64,000 nt of DNA from Trichuris trichiura (taxonomy: Eukaryota > Nematoda > Enoplea > Trichinellida > Trichuridae), in NCBI GenBank assembly GCA_037903355.1, contig JBAJFE010000018.1, positions 868,001 through 932,000 on the forward strand. Reading direction: 5' to 3'. The position numbers were made by a program, and so were the translations under genes. Under the pieces are notes generated by a model. The model ran no database searches and had not been told where the DNA came from. It saw nothing but the letters and a program-made list of their open reading frames with translations. This document shows positions 1 through 11,029 of this stretch, in pieces (positions within the stretch are counted from its first letter, which is position 1; every line of letters starts with the position of its first letter).

Positions 1-2145
1 CCCGTCTCTTCGGAACGAACCAACAAATAGCCATGCTTGTCCAAATCGATCACTTCCACCGACTCGCCAGTATCCGCCATTTTCACTCTTTGCCCGCTGC
101 ACGGCAAAAGAAATAGTATTTTAAAAAATGAAACATTTTTTGCATAAGATACCTGTGAAGCCAATATTTACGATAGAGCGCTCGAAGTTCGTCGGTGCGG
201 TTTTTTTCAACCATACGGACAAACTTTTCCATACTACTCAATGCCAGAGCAATCACCTGCGCTGCTTGCAATGGCGGAGCACCCTTCGGTATTATACTGT
301 TCAAAGAAACTGTTGGTTTCTCGTTGGCCAAGTTTAAACCACAGCCTCAATCAAAACAAAGCGTTGGCAAAAATTATTTAGCAAAAATCTGGTCGCTTAC
401 CAACAACAAAATTACAAGATATGGACGAGACGGTAGATTGTACCAAAACTCCTCCAATTTTTACTTTATCCGACGTGTAAACGTCGTTCGGCCATTTAAG
501 TCGCAAAGGGGTTCCCTTAAAACAGAATATTACCATAAGTGCTGTAATCTTTTGAAATAGGCTGGACGAAAACCCTTTCGACGCGCCAAGCAAGAAAAAG
601 AAGAAATAAGCTATTCCATTTATTGATGCATATAAATTACCTGTAAGTAACAGTATGGAAAGACGAAGCCTAAAATAAACTAACTGAAAAAAAGTATCCC
701 CTTACCGCGTATGCTTCACAGCTCTGAATGCTATCCACTATAGATAAAACGGCTATATGCTGTAACCAGGAGCAATTTGCCATTAGTGGCGAACTCGTGG
801 GACGACTGATGAAAAATGAGAAGGCGATACAGCCTGACGGAGATATCCACTTGTTGCCGCCGCGACCTAAGAAAGAAAAATAACATGGGAATATTCGGGA
901 CAGGCGGATATTATTTAAATTGAAAAGTTTTCGCAGAGGCAATCATAAACCCACCTCTTCCTTCGCGCTGAACGTCAGCAACTGCCACCATGCAATTCAA
1001 CAGGTCAGCATCGCATACGGACCTAAAATCTTTTCTAGCAACGGCGACAAACGAAGTGACGCGTTAACGCACCCGTCAAATACATCCATGGTTGAGTTCA
1101 TTACTGGGACGTACAATACAACCTTTCCCATCGTGCTTGTCTTGAGATAGCGAAAGTACAGGTCACTATCAAATGCATCTTTCGTATGGTGGGTCTTCTG
1201 GAGTTCAATCGATTTGAGGTGATCATTCAATTCTTTAGTGCTCGCTTTGCTGCCGCCGACCAATACGGGTAAGTAGCTGCCGGAAGTCTGTTTGGCGCCA
1301 TTACCCAAGTTTCGGACAAACTGGATCGTCATTTTGTTACCACGGATGGTTCCAATGTCAATATATCTCTTTTCCAGATCGTTAGCTAACTCCTAAACTA
1401 ACAGCAATAGATAATGTATATGCGCACCTTATCATTGGAAAAAATATATATGCATATAATTAAAGAGAATAGTGGGCCCACGTACTTGTTCAATGAATAG
1501 CCTTCCAGGAGTGTAAGCGGGGGGTTGATAGGTAGCGCTACGTACGGAAAGGCCAACCTTGGACAACAGCGACCGAAGATACTGGGCCGAGCCCTCTCCA
1601 GAAGTGCACTCGTAAAAATTTGAAAAAGCTACAATACCACCGCAGTGTTTGACCGCTGCGTAGAAGACGGTGGTCGGGCTTGGAGTAGCAGCGTCCCAAG
1701 AAAGGGTGAACATTTCGCCGTTCTGGTTGAGGCCTTTAAAATATTCTTGCTCGGAGGCCAAATCCATTGAGGTAAATAGCATCCGCCTTGCTTCATTGTC
1801 CTCCGGAAAGAAGACGCAAGCATCTAACGATCCCAGAGATTGCAGCAGTCCGGAATAGAAGAAGACAACAATGCCTCCGTCCCGGTAGAACTTGTACATC
1901 TCTTGCCAATGGTTTCTGTTAAGACTTTCGCTGTTCGTTAACAGAACGCCTATTGCGTTCGTTTTCCAAGGCTTTGTAAAAATATCCTCAATGGAAAGCT
2001 GATGGATCGTGTACTGGTCTGGATCCAAGCAAGTATTAAGCGATAAGTGTAACTTTTCCAAGTTTCCGGTCGCTTTTATTGCGTCAATGAGAATTACATT
2101 AGGAGGTTTCATGTGCGACGCAAGACAAGCAGCCGTTGTTGCCAT
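1..2145 (-). CDS. HLCS: Holocarboxylase synthetase (biotin-protein ligase), 3' end beyond window
   Basis: Enzyme that activates biotin as biotinyl-AMP and attaches it to carboxylases. Exons read by splice signals and phase: 1486-2145 (ATG at 2145), 1073-1392, 955-1022, 706-866, 401-515, 153-345 and below 1-96. The N-terminal exons match the eukaryote-specific regulatory region (PPNVILIDA; GKVVLYVPVMNSTMD). The catalytic domain shows the biotin/ATP loop, spliced as GRGRGGN across 955/866, then SPSGCIAFSFFIS, RLKWPNDVY and KIGGVL with the active-site Lys. The C-terminal part reads YRKYWLH then SGQRVKMADTGESVEVIDLD. All introns are GT-AG and phases agree. The first coding exon begins at an acceptor near 2169, so a 5' UTR exon probably lies at 2274-2500 (donor GTAAGC at about 2273). 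The frame stays open upstream of the ATG to that acceptor, so a longer N-terminus cannot be excluded. The stop codon lies outside the window. Confidence 0.93.
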
Positions 2146-2169
2146 TTCAGCGACAAGAGGTAATCTGCA

Positions 2170-3100
2170 ATAGGTAAGAGTGACTTGATGGTTGAAACAT
2201 GGAAAAGAAAGAGTTTTTAAAAAAAACGTTTGGTCACAGTCTTACTTAACGCAAGGCAGACGTGTGCTTACCCGGTTGCCATCCGTAGCGCACGCTTACT
2301 GGCAAGCATAAAAAAGTTCAACAGCATTGCTCGCACGCTGAGCCGCCGCCAATTCGTAAAACCAATTGACGATCACAAACAAGCCATTGCAGAACGAAAC
2401 CGCCTGCCGGAAAATGACAGCTAAAGACTCATCAACTGGAGCTATTCCACCACTAGACGTGATCGGGTATGGAACGAGAGATAAACTTGGGTGCACGCTG
2501 ACTCTCAGGAGAAGGCAAGCTTCGCGAACTTACCCTTTTCTGTTGCTGATGCTAGGACTAGTAAGAATCACTACAACGTGGACGCTACCTAACCGCCCAA
2601 CTTGATAATACAGTGTTACAATATGGGAACGGACATAACTTTAAAAAATAAACATTCAATGCTTTGCTAAGGACTACCCCTAAAAATTGTTTATTTTCTA
2701 TAGATGAAGTACAAGCCAACACTGAGTAATTACATAGGCAGACGCTTGCAAGCAACAACTAATTGTGCACTGGTTGATGCACGTCGCATGGATAAGCAAT
2801 TATATCCATTAAATATATCTAACTGTTTCTGGACTTTAAAAACTGCTCCAACGCCGTTTATGTTGGCTACGTTTTCCCGAAAACCTTTTTCTCAGCAGCA
2901 ATTTACAAGTTCAAAAGTTGAAACCGCGGATTAAAGTCACTAGACGGAACTCATCGTTCTAGCAAAACGAAACGGCACGCATCGCACGGATCAACAGCTC
3001 AAATGAAGATATTATGCGCCCAAGCAAAACAGCTTTTTCACAAATGGAACCTGCAGATCATTAAGCTACAGTAAAGACAAAATTTAATTGTTTAAAATTC
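2170..3100. other. Upstream region of HLCS, no gene recognised
   Basis: The stretch 2274-2500 ends (minus strand) in a good donor and may be a non-coding first exon of HLCS. A short minus ORF within it, 2296-2496, stops before that donor and does not join the HLCS frame. The rest, 2500-3100, is AT-rich and shows no conserved coding signal that I can recognise. Confidence 0.4.
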
Positions 3101-3260
3101 GTTGTGGTCGCGCGCCTTCGCTTAAATTCTTCTTGGATTCCATTCTTGAACACGGGGTGTTTCTTAACGGGGCAATGAATTTTCATCACTGCTTCATACG
3201 GTATGTGTTCAACGTGCCTACGGTGCACCTCCCAACCAAGCCGCTAAGCAGCTGGAACAG

Positions 3261-5750
3261 ATGTCAATTAAGTTCACATTGACCAAAGGTAAACTAAACT
3301 TTCTCCTACAGTGCCGTGACGCTGGTCTCCTCCCTAATTCCTTTCGAATAAGCTGGAACCACTCTCAGCATCCTAGGGTTGAAAGAATTCTACGGTCAAC
3401 GGGTTTCCTCTTGCTACGTTCGACCATCCGAGAACACCGCCAAACTCTGGCACACCTCAGAGTTCTATTACGAGATATCTCCTCTTCTCTCGAAGCGACA
3501 TTAGATCGTCGCACTTTCTCCCTGCTACAATTCCATACTCAAGAGGCTTGCACGGGTAGCAGAATTGAACAGGATAAAGTGTTATCGAGAAAGTTGGAGA
3601 ACCTTTACTGTAGCCAATCCTGGACCTTTACACGTTCCAGCAGACACAGGACGACGGTGGACACCGACCTGAACAAGGTCGTTGTAAACCTCAGTTCTAC
3701 TAGCCTCACACCATTAGAAAGTAACGTCCTCTCCAAAGGTCTCAACTTCGTTCCTACCCCTAAGACGGTGCCTTTCCTTGACGTCATAGCGTCAACAGAA
3801 ATGAGCCTAACTAGGACGGAACCAAGTAAGGCGGATGAGATTAAAGGCGTCATTTCGGTTTCATTGTGGCATATGGACAGATTTGTAAAGCATAATCTCA
3901 ATCGCGTTGAGAGGGACGTAGTTAATAAGCTAAAAAAGAGGGAAGATCTAATTGTCACCAAGGCTGATAAAGGCAATGTAGTGGTGCTTTTGGACAAGAT
4001 GCATTACGTGGACAAAATGTTGTCGTTATTAAACAGCACCAGTTACACGCCCATTCAGTCAGATCCAACTCCACAGGCTAGGCTAGAGCTGAGGAACATC
4101 CTACAGTCCGTCGCAGAACTATCCAAGGAAAATACCATCACCTCCATCCGAAAAAGGTTGTACTTCAAGAGTAACACCGTTTGCCCTCAGCTATACGGCC
4201 TTCCAAAAGTCCACAAACCTGGGGTACCTTTGAGACCAGTTGTATGCGGTGTAAACAGCGTCACATCGCAACTGTGTGTTTACCTCAAAGGTATCATCCA
4301 GCCGTTGACCGGAGGAAGGGACTCTCACGTAACCAACCACAAAGACTTCTGCGCTTCCCTGCGCTCATACCACGTTTCTGAATCAGACTTCCTGGTAAGT
4401 TACGACGTGAAGGATCTCTTCACCTCCATTCCTATTTCACACACCCTCAGCAGACCAGAAACCCTATTGAACAATGACAACAGCTTAAGTGAGAGAACTA
4501 AGCTGTTTCCTTGTCAAATAGCAAAGTTAGTTTCGTTCTGTATGTGTGAAGGGAACTACTTCAGGTTTCAAGAAAGCTTCTTCCGACAGAACGAGGGAGC
4601 ACTAATGGGCAGTCCACTTTCTCCGGTCCTCGCAGAGTTGCTCATGGAGCACCTAGAGGAAATTGCCTTCGAAAGTTCGGACAACCATTGCACTCCCCGT
4701 CTGTTCAAGCGCTATGTAGATGATATTTTTGCCATTGTTAAAAAAGGAGAGGAGGAAGCTCTTTTGAAACACCTGAACTCGATCTTCCTGGGAAAAATTT
4801 CCTTTACAATTGAAAGGGAAATAGGCAGGAAACTTCCCTTCCTGGATGTGTTGGTTCACCGAAATGCCACGTCTTTAAAGACAACAGTATATAGGAAACC
4901 AACGCATTCGGACAGATACCTGCATTTCTCCTCACACCATCCCATGTCAGTAAAGAGGGGCATAGTGACAGGGATGGTGGACCGCGCCATCGCAATCTGT
5001 GATCCAGAATTCCTGCGTTCTGAATTACACAACATTGCAACGACGTTTGAGAAAAATGGCTACCCCAAAACCTTCGTCTCCTCCACCATAGCGCGAAGGT
5101 TAAACCCAACTGAGTCCTCCTCAACTACTGAGAGAGATCGTCTTCCAGTCCTCACCATTCCCTACTACGTCGGCCTGGGGGAACACTTGCAACGTCTGGG
5201 TCGCCAGTACGGCTTCCGCATTTTCTTCAAATCTTCCCCCAACCTTCGTTCCTTAGTGCGCAACGATAAGATCAAGGTCCCATTCGAACAGAGACCTGGC
5301 GTCGTTTATGTGAATAATTGTGATTGCAACGCCTCCTACATAGGAGAAACGGGCAGTACCTTATTTGACAGATTCAAAGAACACATGAATGCACTCAACA
5401 GCTACCGGACCGCGGAAGATGAGTTGAATGGAATACACAGGATACGTCGGGGACGCCCTAGAACCGTGCCCCCTTTACAAGCCATGGAAAAAGCGAAGAA
5501 CACCTCCGCGGTTGCTGAGCATTCCTCTCAATGTTCACGTGACCTGCACCCGTCCATCATTTGCCGCGAGAGCCATTTTCGCCTTGGACAAATAAAGGAG
5601 TCCCTGTTCATTCACAATAACATGTCCATTAACCGTGACAAAGGGGTGGAGTTCAGCTCGATATGGACATCTGTTATCAGTAAAACGGGATGTTGTTCCA
5701 TACCGACTGGCGCCCCCTCAGTACCTATAAATACCTTAACATCGGAGTAA
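3261..5750 (+). CDS. Penelope-like reverse transcriptase with GIY-YIG endonuclease
   Basis: 829-residue uninterrupted ORF. It shows the PLE order: an N-terminal region, then TKADKGNVVVLL, then RT motifs LPKVHKPGVPLRP, SYDVKDLF (first catalytic Asp), GSPLSPVLAELL and YVDD (residues about 485-488), followed by FLDVLV and the thumb-like segment YRKPTHSDRYLHFSSHHP. The C-terminal endonuclease has VYVNNCDCNASYIGETG (GIY-YIG equivalent, Tyr about residue 693) and RFKEH with the expected Arg and Glu. It supplies target cleavage and target-primed reverse transcription. The length is full for an endonuclease-bearing PLE and I see no frameshift or stop, so it may be active or recently active. It is clearly diverged from PLE2/PLE3 in this window, hence a separate lineage. 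The Met at 3261 is the first in frame before conserved sequence. Confidence 0.92.
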   Translation: MSIKFTLTKGKLNFLLQCRDAGLLPNSFRISWNHSQHPRVERILRSTGFLLLRSTIREHRQTLAHLRVLLRDISSSLEATLDRRTFSLLQFHTQEACTGSRIEQDKVLSRKLENLYCSQSWTFTRSSRHRTTVDTDLNKVVVNLSSTSLTPLESNVLSKGLNFVPTPKTVPFLDVIASTEMSLTRTEPSKADEIKGVISVSLWHMDRFVKHNLNRVERDVVNKLKKREDLIVTKADKGNVVVLLDKMHYVDKMLSLLNSTSYTPIQSDPTPQARLELRNILQSVAELSKENTITSIRKRLYFKSNTVCPQLYGLPKVHKPGVPLRPVVCGVNSVTSQLCVYLKGIIQPLTGGRDSHVTNHKDFCASLRSYHVSESDFLVSYDVKDLFTSIPISHTLSRPETLLNNDNSLSERTKLFPCQIAKLVSFCMCEGNYFRFQESFFRQNEGALMGSPLSPVLAELLMEHLEEIAFESSDNHCTPRLFKRYVDDIFAIVKKGEEEALLKHLNSIFLGKISFTIEREIGRKLPFLDVLVHRNATSLKTTVYRKPTHSDRYLHFSSHHPMSVKRGIVTGMVDRAIAICDPEFLRSELHNIATTFEKNGYPKTFVSSTIARRLNPTESSSTTERDRLPVLTIPYYVGLGEHLQRLGRQYGFRIFFKSSPNLRSLVRNDKIKVPFEQRPGVVYVNNCDCNASYIGETGSTLFDRFKEHMNALNSYRTAEDELNGIHRIRRGRPRTVPPLQAMEKAKNTSAVAEHSSQCSRDLHPSIICRESHFRLGQIKESLFIHNNMSINRDKGVEFSSIWTSVISKTGCCSIPTGAPSVPINTLTSE

Positions 5751-5766
5751 AAGTACCATTACCACC

Positions 5767-5806
5767 ATCGCTGACGACGGGACAAGGTTAGTCCCGAAAG
5801 CTCCGA
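5767..5806 (+). ncRNA. Hammerhead-ribozyme-like motif of PLE1
   Basis: Core CTGACGA at 5771-5777, stem II GGGAC (5779-5783) pairing with GTCCC (5791-5795), then GAAA (5796-5799), then AGCTC and CGA. The flanking TCG before CTGACGA can pair with CGA after the predicted cleavage site (stem I), and AGCT gives a minimal two-pair palindromic stem III. One extra C lies between the CTGANGA box and stem II compared with the textbook core. Hammerhead motifs with tiny stem III are known in Penelope-like elements of many animals. Activity is inferred, not shown. Confidence 0.7.
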
Positions 5807-5950
5807 ACTGTTTTCAAGTACTTGTTCTGTATTTTTCCTTAATAATTGCTCATCCATCCGTTGGTAGGGCATTTGCTTCGGTTTAATTTCAGAACCCATC
5901 AACGGGCAAGAACACATACCGTATGAAGTAGTGATGCATTCCATTCTTTT

Positions 5951-6794
5951 TGAATTACAAAATTTTTAGAGAGCTATGACTGTCTCAACCTTTGGCAAAA
6001 AAAGTACCCGCCCAGTTGTAGACGCAACGTCGCTGTAAGACTAGAAAAGCAATCTAAGACAGACGCAAATGTTTTATCTGATGTGAAATTTCATACTTTC
6101 TTCCTTGGCGAACTTCTGCCACGCGCTTTTTTGACGTAGTACATTTCAAAGTCTGTGTCTACATTTGAATTTACGCTACCTTAATTATCAATAAGTAATA
6201 CAGTACACTTAGGCGTTAAGTTGCTGTTAATTTCTATTAATAACAATGCACAAGCGCTATAAAAGTCATTAATACGCACACATGGGACACTCCTTGACCC
6301 TTAAAAAGAATAACAAAAAAATTATGCAAGCTTTCGTTTGCATTCATAAGCCTAAGAAAACATTTACCCCAAACGATACTATTGCTGCTTGAAGAGCACA
6401 CGCTGACAACCTATTCTTAACATTGCGTGAATAGGAAATCGGAACTAACGGCATTGGGATGCACAAGCGCAAACTAAACAAAATTAACTCTCACCTATGA
6501 AGTTGGGTAAGTCAAATCAAAAATGGTACTGTCCGGTACTCGACGAAGGCTTTAGATTACGCTGAGATTAAAGCTTACAGTCAGTCTTTGATTAATCGCG
6601 CTATTCAGATAAGAGCGGCAGCGATAGCCAAAATGCAACGAACCGGTTCGCCCTGCAAATAACAAAATGCACAGTTACTAAACCAAACTGTCGCTATGTG
6701 CAATAAAATTGCGTTGGTGAGCAACGAACGTATGCAAATGAGCTATGCATGCGCGGAAATTTTATTTTTGCCATTTCCCTATTGACGAATGAGT
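5951..6794. other. Intergenic AT-rich spacer
   Basis: Lies between the PLE1 3' end and the prohibitin stop codon. Stop codons are frequent in all frames; no RNA gene or repeat family recognised. The part next to 6795 is presumably the prohibitin 3' UTR and terminator region. Confidence 0.4.
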
Positions 6795-8016
6795 TTACTG
6801 CTGCGCCGGAATGTTCAGCAGTACATCCTGACCGGGCGGCAAGTACGTTATGTTTCTTTGCCGTGCCAACTGCGCAGCTATTTCTTCGCTTGCTTCAATA
6901 CGCCTCAACTCAATTAGTCCGTCACCGTACGTCTAAAAATGGAAAAGTGGTTAAGCAGGAACATAGTGCTACTGTACGAGTCCATCTACTTGGAAAGCTT
7001 TGGCTAGAAGCTCAGCGGCGACCGCATCGCCTTCGGCTGTAGTAATGGCAGCCATTTTAAGCTGTTCGGCCTAGGGAAAAATTTTAAAATTTGAAACGTG
7101 GTCATATTAAAGACAAGCAGGTTCAAGTACCTTCTCGACCACGAATCTCGCCCTTTCCGCTTCTTGCTGAGCGACTTGCTTCATTTCTACAGCTTCGGTG
7201 AACTCTTTACCAAATGATAAGTGCGTCTGCAACAAAGGTCGGTGCCAAGCAGGAAAATTGAAATTTCGAATACCAATGAAATGTCATCCAAAATAATGCC
7301 AAACTGAGAGGCGCGCTGCGTTAGTTCGTCGTTCACTTTTTGGCTTACCACCTCACGTTGCGTAATCATTTCTGCGGCATCGAACTGAGCCTGAGGGAAA
7401 AAGTTCCAAATCAAATCCAATATTGCCAAAAAAAGCTCTCCGCTGTTCCAGGCAACAAGGAATTTAAACCTAGCAAGCTTACCACAACGGCTTTAAGCAC
7501 CTCGTTGGTGATTGAAGGCAAAATTCTTTCATCATAGTCCGTGCCTATGTTAGTGTATATTTTGGGCAACTTCTCCGGAACGGGGCGGAAAAGAATTCGA
7601 AGCGTTATGTGGACATTTTGGAGATCTAGAAAAGCAAAGCTTAAAACTTACACAAGAGAAAGGTTGCAACAGTTTCGCGCTTTAAAAAGCATACTTGAGA
7701 AACGAATCAAATACTCACCTTTGCTTCCGGTAATGCTAACAACGTTTCTTGGAGTTGCTCTTATATCGAATATAACCGGTCGTTGCACCCATGGGATAAG
7801 AAAATGCGTTCCTTCGCCGACGACAGTTGGCTTAACTCCAGTGAACCTATCGAAGATAACAGCTCTCTGACCGCCGTCCACTGGAAGAATATTTGATAAG
7901 GCCAAAAATGGTTAACAACCGTCATTTTTACCATTATAAAGAGCGGAACTAGCCACGGCTCCCACTGCGGCCATTCCAAAGCCTAACCTGATAAGGTTTC
8001 GTGACACAGCTTGCAT
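6795..8016 (-). CDS. PHB1: Prohibitin 1 (mitochondrial inner-membrane scaffold)
   Basis: Seven exons with consistent phase: 7932-8016, 7719-7880, 7483-7625, 7274-7390, 7131-7226, 6990-7070, 6795-6932, giving 273 residues (human PHB1 has 272). Prohibitins form ring complexes with PHB2 in the mitochondrial inner membrane and stabilise newly made respiratory subunits. The start [14 protein letters not shown] precedes the hydrophobic anchor [14 protein letters not shown]. The SPFH/PHB domain follows with [33 protein letters not shown] and [18 protein letters not shown]. The coiled coil [20 protein letters not shown] comes next, then the C-terminus [17 protein letters not shown]. All introns are GT-AG, several about 50-100 bp. 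The gene stands alone between PLE1 and the adhesion-receptor gene. No defect seen. Confidence 0.96.
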
Positions 8017-8921
8017 AGTTGCTTCAAAATTCGTTTCAGCTATCCAAGACTTCCCAAAGTTGAAACAGAACAAAGTTTTTAACTTTTCGGAAGGCTAACG
8101 GATAGTGAAATTAAACAAAAAGCAGTCTAAGCGGTTATTTTGTTTACCGTACCAGGCTGGAACTTGACGTTCTTTAAACATATTGTCTTCTAAACGTCCG
8201 AGAAAACGCGAATAAAGTGATAGCAAACTTCCGCTTCGACTCTGAGCGTAATAAACAATTTTTTAACGTCTGCCTACAAGCGTCGATCGCCATTACGGAG
8301 GCTTAGATAAAGTTTTCCAAACAACGAATCTTCAGCTCAGCTGGGTTGGCATCAGGGGCACTGCTGATGATTGTGTACTGTGCTAACCGTGTTTTGAATA
8401 CTACCAATGCAAAACGAGTTTTTAAGAAAAGTATTTTATTGATAAAGATAGAAAGGGGAAAACGGTATTTTCAAGAGTCTTCTGATGGCGAAATCAGTTC
8501 ATTTGCGAGCTACAAGCTCAGAAAAGTTCTTGTTGTAACAGTTTTCTTCTTCTTACTTTCGGAAATCAATTAATTTTAAAGATTTGCCTGGAAGTGCCAC
8601 TATTAAAGACACGATCGTCGCCGCGCATAATTATGAGAATAAAACTAAACAAAATAAAAATTACATAATTATAACGCCTGTAAAATGTCAGTTGCATATT
8701 TGAAAGAATCTTCGACGCTGAAAAAAGTGACGTACAGTTAAACTAAAACGCAGGTACAATTATACAGTAAATTAAAATGATACGCAGGTTCGAATTTTTA
8801 ATAATTTAACTTCGCAGATTTGAACAGCAAACACAATTTGTTTTATCCAGTGTAATTTTTAGAATTAAATTGAAATGCCGGTTTCGTGCCTTTTCAACCC
8901 TATCCTGCAGCCGCTTTTATT
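8017..8921. other. Intergenic, upstream of prohibitin; nothing recognised
   Basis: Contains only short ORFs, including a lysine-rich plus-strand ORF of 75 codons at 8346-8573 with no recognisable domain and AT-rich codon use. It probably includes the prohibitin promoter (first 200 bp or so). Confidence 0.35.
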
Positions 8922-9218
8922 TTAAGTACGAACTTGCTTAGGCATCTTGTTTCGCGAGTTACACATTTTATTTCGCGCAACAAAAATAGCAAACGACTTT
9001 TTAATTGCTCCGAGTAGCTTTGGTAGCGGTACGTTGTAGAATAACGACGGAATATTCATTTTCGCACGCTGGCGAATACCATGAATCAAAGCAAACGTAA
9101 CGAATAAAGCAAGAAGAACAACGCGTTCCAAGATATCGTAGTATACAGGAAGAGTTCCTTCGCTCAATGTTAGTTTTCTAAAAAGCGGGCGACAGACGTA
9201 AAAACCAGCCAACACCAT
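8922..9218 (-). CDS. Small hydrophobic ORF, unknown
   Basis: 98-codon ORF with one clear hydrophobic segment (VVLLALFVTFALIHGI, about residues 33-48) between basic patches. The frame stays open upstream of the Met for another eight codons or so, after a possible acceptor (TTTTTAG) near 9258, with another apolar stretch (AATCSAAYMVLAGFYV), so it could be the last exon of a two-TM protein. It lies just downstream of the receptor gene's stop on the same strand. I do not recognise the family; a chance ORF is possible. Confidence 0.3.
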   Translation of the reverse strand: MVLAGFYVCRPLFRKLTLSEGTLPVYYDILERVVLLALFVTFALIHGIRQRAKMNIPSLFYNVPLPKLLGAIKKSFAIFVARNKMCNSRNKMPKQVRT

Positions 9219-9424
9219 GTAGGCAGCTGAACAGGTGGCTGCGCATTAATTTTCTAAAAACAAAACTTTTCGTACCAAATCTTGTTGTCCTTTAGAAATA
9301 GCGTACTCCATTTACGCATTTTTGCAGCTCAAGTGCAATTACTGATAGCTACACTGGACGCCAAGGTTACATATGCAGGGTTTGTCAGATTTTCTTATTA
9401 CAAACAGCGCAAGTCACCTTCGCG

Positions 9425-10480
9425 CTACGTAGTATGTAGGGGAATAGGAGGCGGGTATTCTCTGGACAGACGCTGCGCGTTTTCGTCCACAAACTTGAAA
9501 TCCAAAGAAGCGCGATCATATGGATCGTGAATAGTTCGAAGCGGAGCTAAGTCGTAACTATCATCTAAGCCCTCTGCCACATCCGACGATACACTGGGTT
9601 CACGAATGTTCTAAACAAAAATTATGCAGGGAAGCAACATTCAAAATGCCTACGGACCGTCGGTTCACCTGAATGCCGGCTGCTTTCCCGCGACGGAGGA
9701 GAAGTAGGAGTAGGCACTTCGCCTAGCAGTTTCGTGTCTAAAAAGAAACATTACATTCTGATATCTAGGCGTATTTTATTCAACAACTGCCGTTATCTTT
9801 TAGTCTTTAACATTAACAAATGCAACCCTTTAAGTGTTAATAGGTTGTTGCTAAGTTAAGGGATCCGAATTAAAGCTAAGGAACTACGAATATTTACAAA
9901 AAAGGCAAAGTTTACCAGATTTCTACACTGCACCAGTTGTTCACTTGCCCGGAGCCACTGCCTCAGGAAATTATTATTCAAATTTACTCCAACAGCATCG
10001 AGAGGCAATTAAAGAGGAACACTGAGGAAAAATCCCATCTAAACCGCTGCATCTGCACGACAACGCTCCATCATCTCATAGGCTAAAGAACTTCCTCGTT
10101 GCTGGTCAGAATGCGGTTTCAGCCGAGTCAACTGTCTACCCTATAGTCCAGACCTTCAACCCCAGTGACTAATATTTTGGAAATCAGAATAAGCGTTACG
10201 TTCCATGAACGAGCTCCGGCGGGCTAATCGTGCAAGAAAACGCTACTTTTTCAACTGCTTAATAAATTTGAAAACCCAATGTAAAAAGAATGTTGTAGTT
10301 CAAGGATATCCTATTAAGTCTTAAATAAATTCTGCTTTTCCGAACTCATTTGAAAGTACGTTAGGCTGGAAACTTTTCCTACCTCTTCGCATGCCTATTA
10401 CGAAGCGTAGAAGGCGGGTCTCAACAAAGACGACATCAAAGTGACAACAACAACGACAATATAATAATAATAATAATAAC

Positions 10481-10565
<85 letters not shown>

Positions 10566-10979
10566 GAAAACTGGGTGTTTTGTAACGGGCTGTATTTTCA
10601 TGGTTGTAAGGTCTTCTACGGCTTTTCCCGTTTTTCGTTGTGCTGTTATCTGTAATTAAACTAAAACAACTGCTCTACCAACGGATGGATGAGCCGTTAT
10701 TAAGAAAATGTACAGATATCAACGCACTCAACTTTTTAATGTTCAAAGCTTTCGGAACGCTCTAGTTCCGTCGTCAGTCGGTGTCGTCAGCTCCACCACC
10801 TCACTGACGATGGAACTAGAGCGTTCTAAAAGCTTTGAACATTAAGAAGTTGAGTGCGTTGATATCTGTACATTTTCTTAATAACGGCTCATCCATCCGT
10901 TGGTAGAGCAGTTGTTTTAGTTAAATTACAGATAACAGCATAACGAAAAACGGGAAAAGCCGTAGAAGACCTTACAACC

Positions 10980-11029
<50 letters not shown>

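Larger units (their letters stand above)
3140..5950 (+). mobile_element. PLE1, apparently complete Penelope-like retroelement
   Basis: The element consists of one long RT-endonuclease ORF (3261-5750) flanked by related ends. A segment at about 3180-3212 (CATCACTGCTTCATACGG...) recurs as its reverse complement at about 5911-5941 (CCGTATGAAGTAGTGATG), giving a terminal inverted repeat. A hammerhead-like motif follows the stop codon at 5767-5806. The segment 5830-5890 (CTCATCCATCCGTTGGTAG) recurs in the palindrome at 10.6-10.98 kb and, decayed, near 30.9 kb, so it belongs to the PLE end. Complex, partly inverted terminal repeats are typical of Penelope-like elements. Exact borders and target duplication were not resolved. 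Confidence 0.8.
10601..10980. repeat. Large palindrome built of two inverted PLE ends
   Basis: Left arm 10601-10781 and right arm 10801-10980 are near-perfect reverse complements of about 180 bp separated by about 20 bp. Each arm contains the PLE end segment CTCATCCATCCGTTGGTAG, also present after PLE1 at 5850-5875, and one hammerhead-like core. (TAA)n tracts flank both outer sides (10461-10562 and 10981-11028). No RT coding sequence lies between the arms, so this looks like a solo or head-to-head insertion of PLE termini. Confidence 0.88.

Noticed and set aside
2296..2496. Upstream coding exon of HLCS with a hydrophobic segment
   Set aside because: Its frame stops before the nearby donor and does not connect in phase to the exon beginning at 2169; a 5' UTR exon fits better.
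3605..5124. Minus-strand ORFs opposite PLE1
   Set aside because: Shadows of the RT ORF with no conserved motif.
10398..10601. ORF with a long poly-tyrosine tract
   Set aside because: It is a reading of the (TAA)n microsatellite; no real coding evidence.
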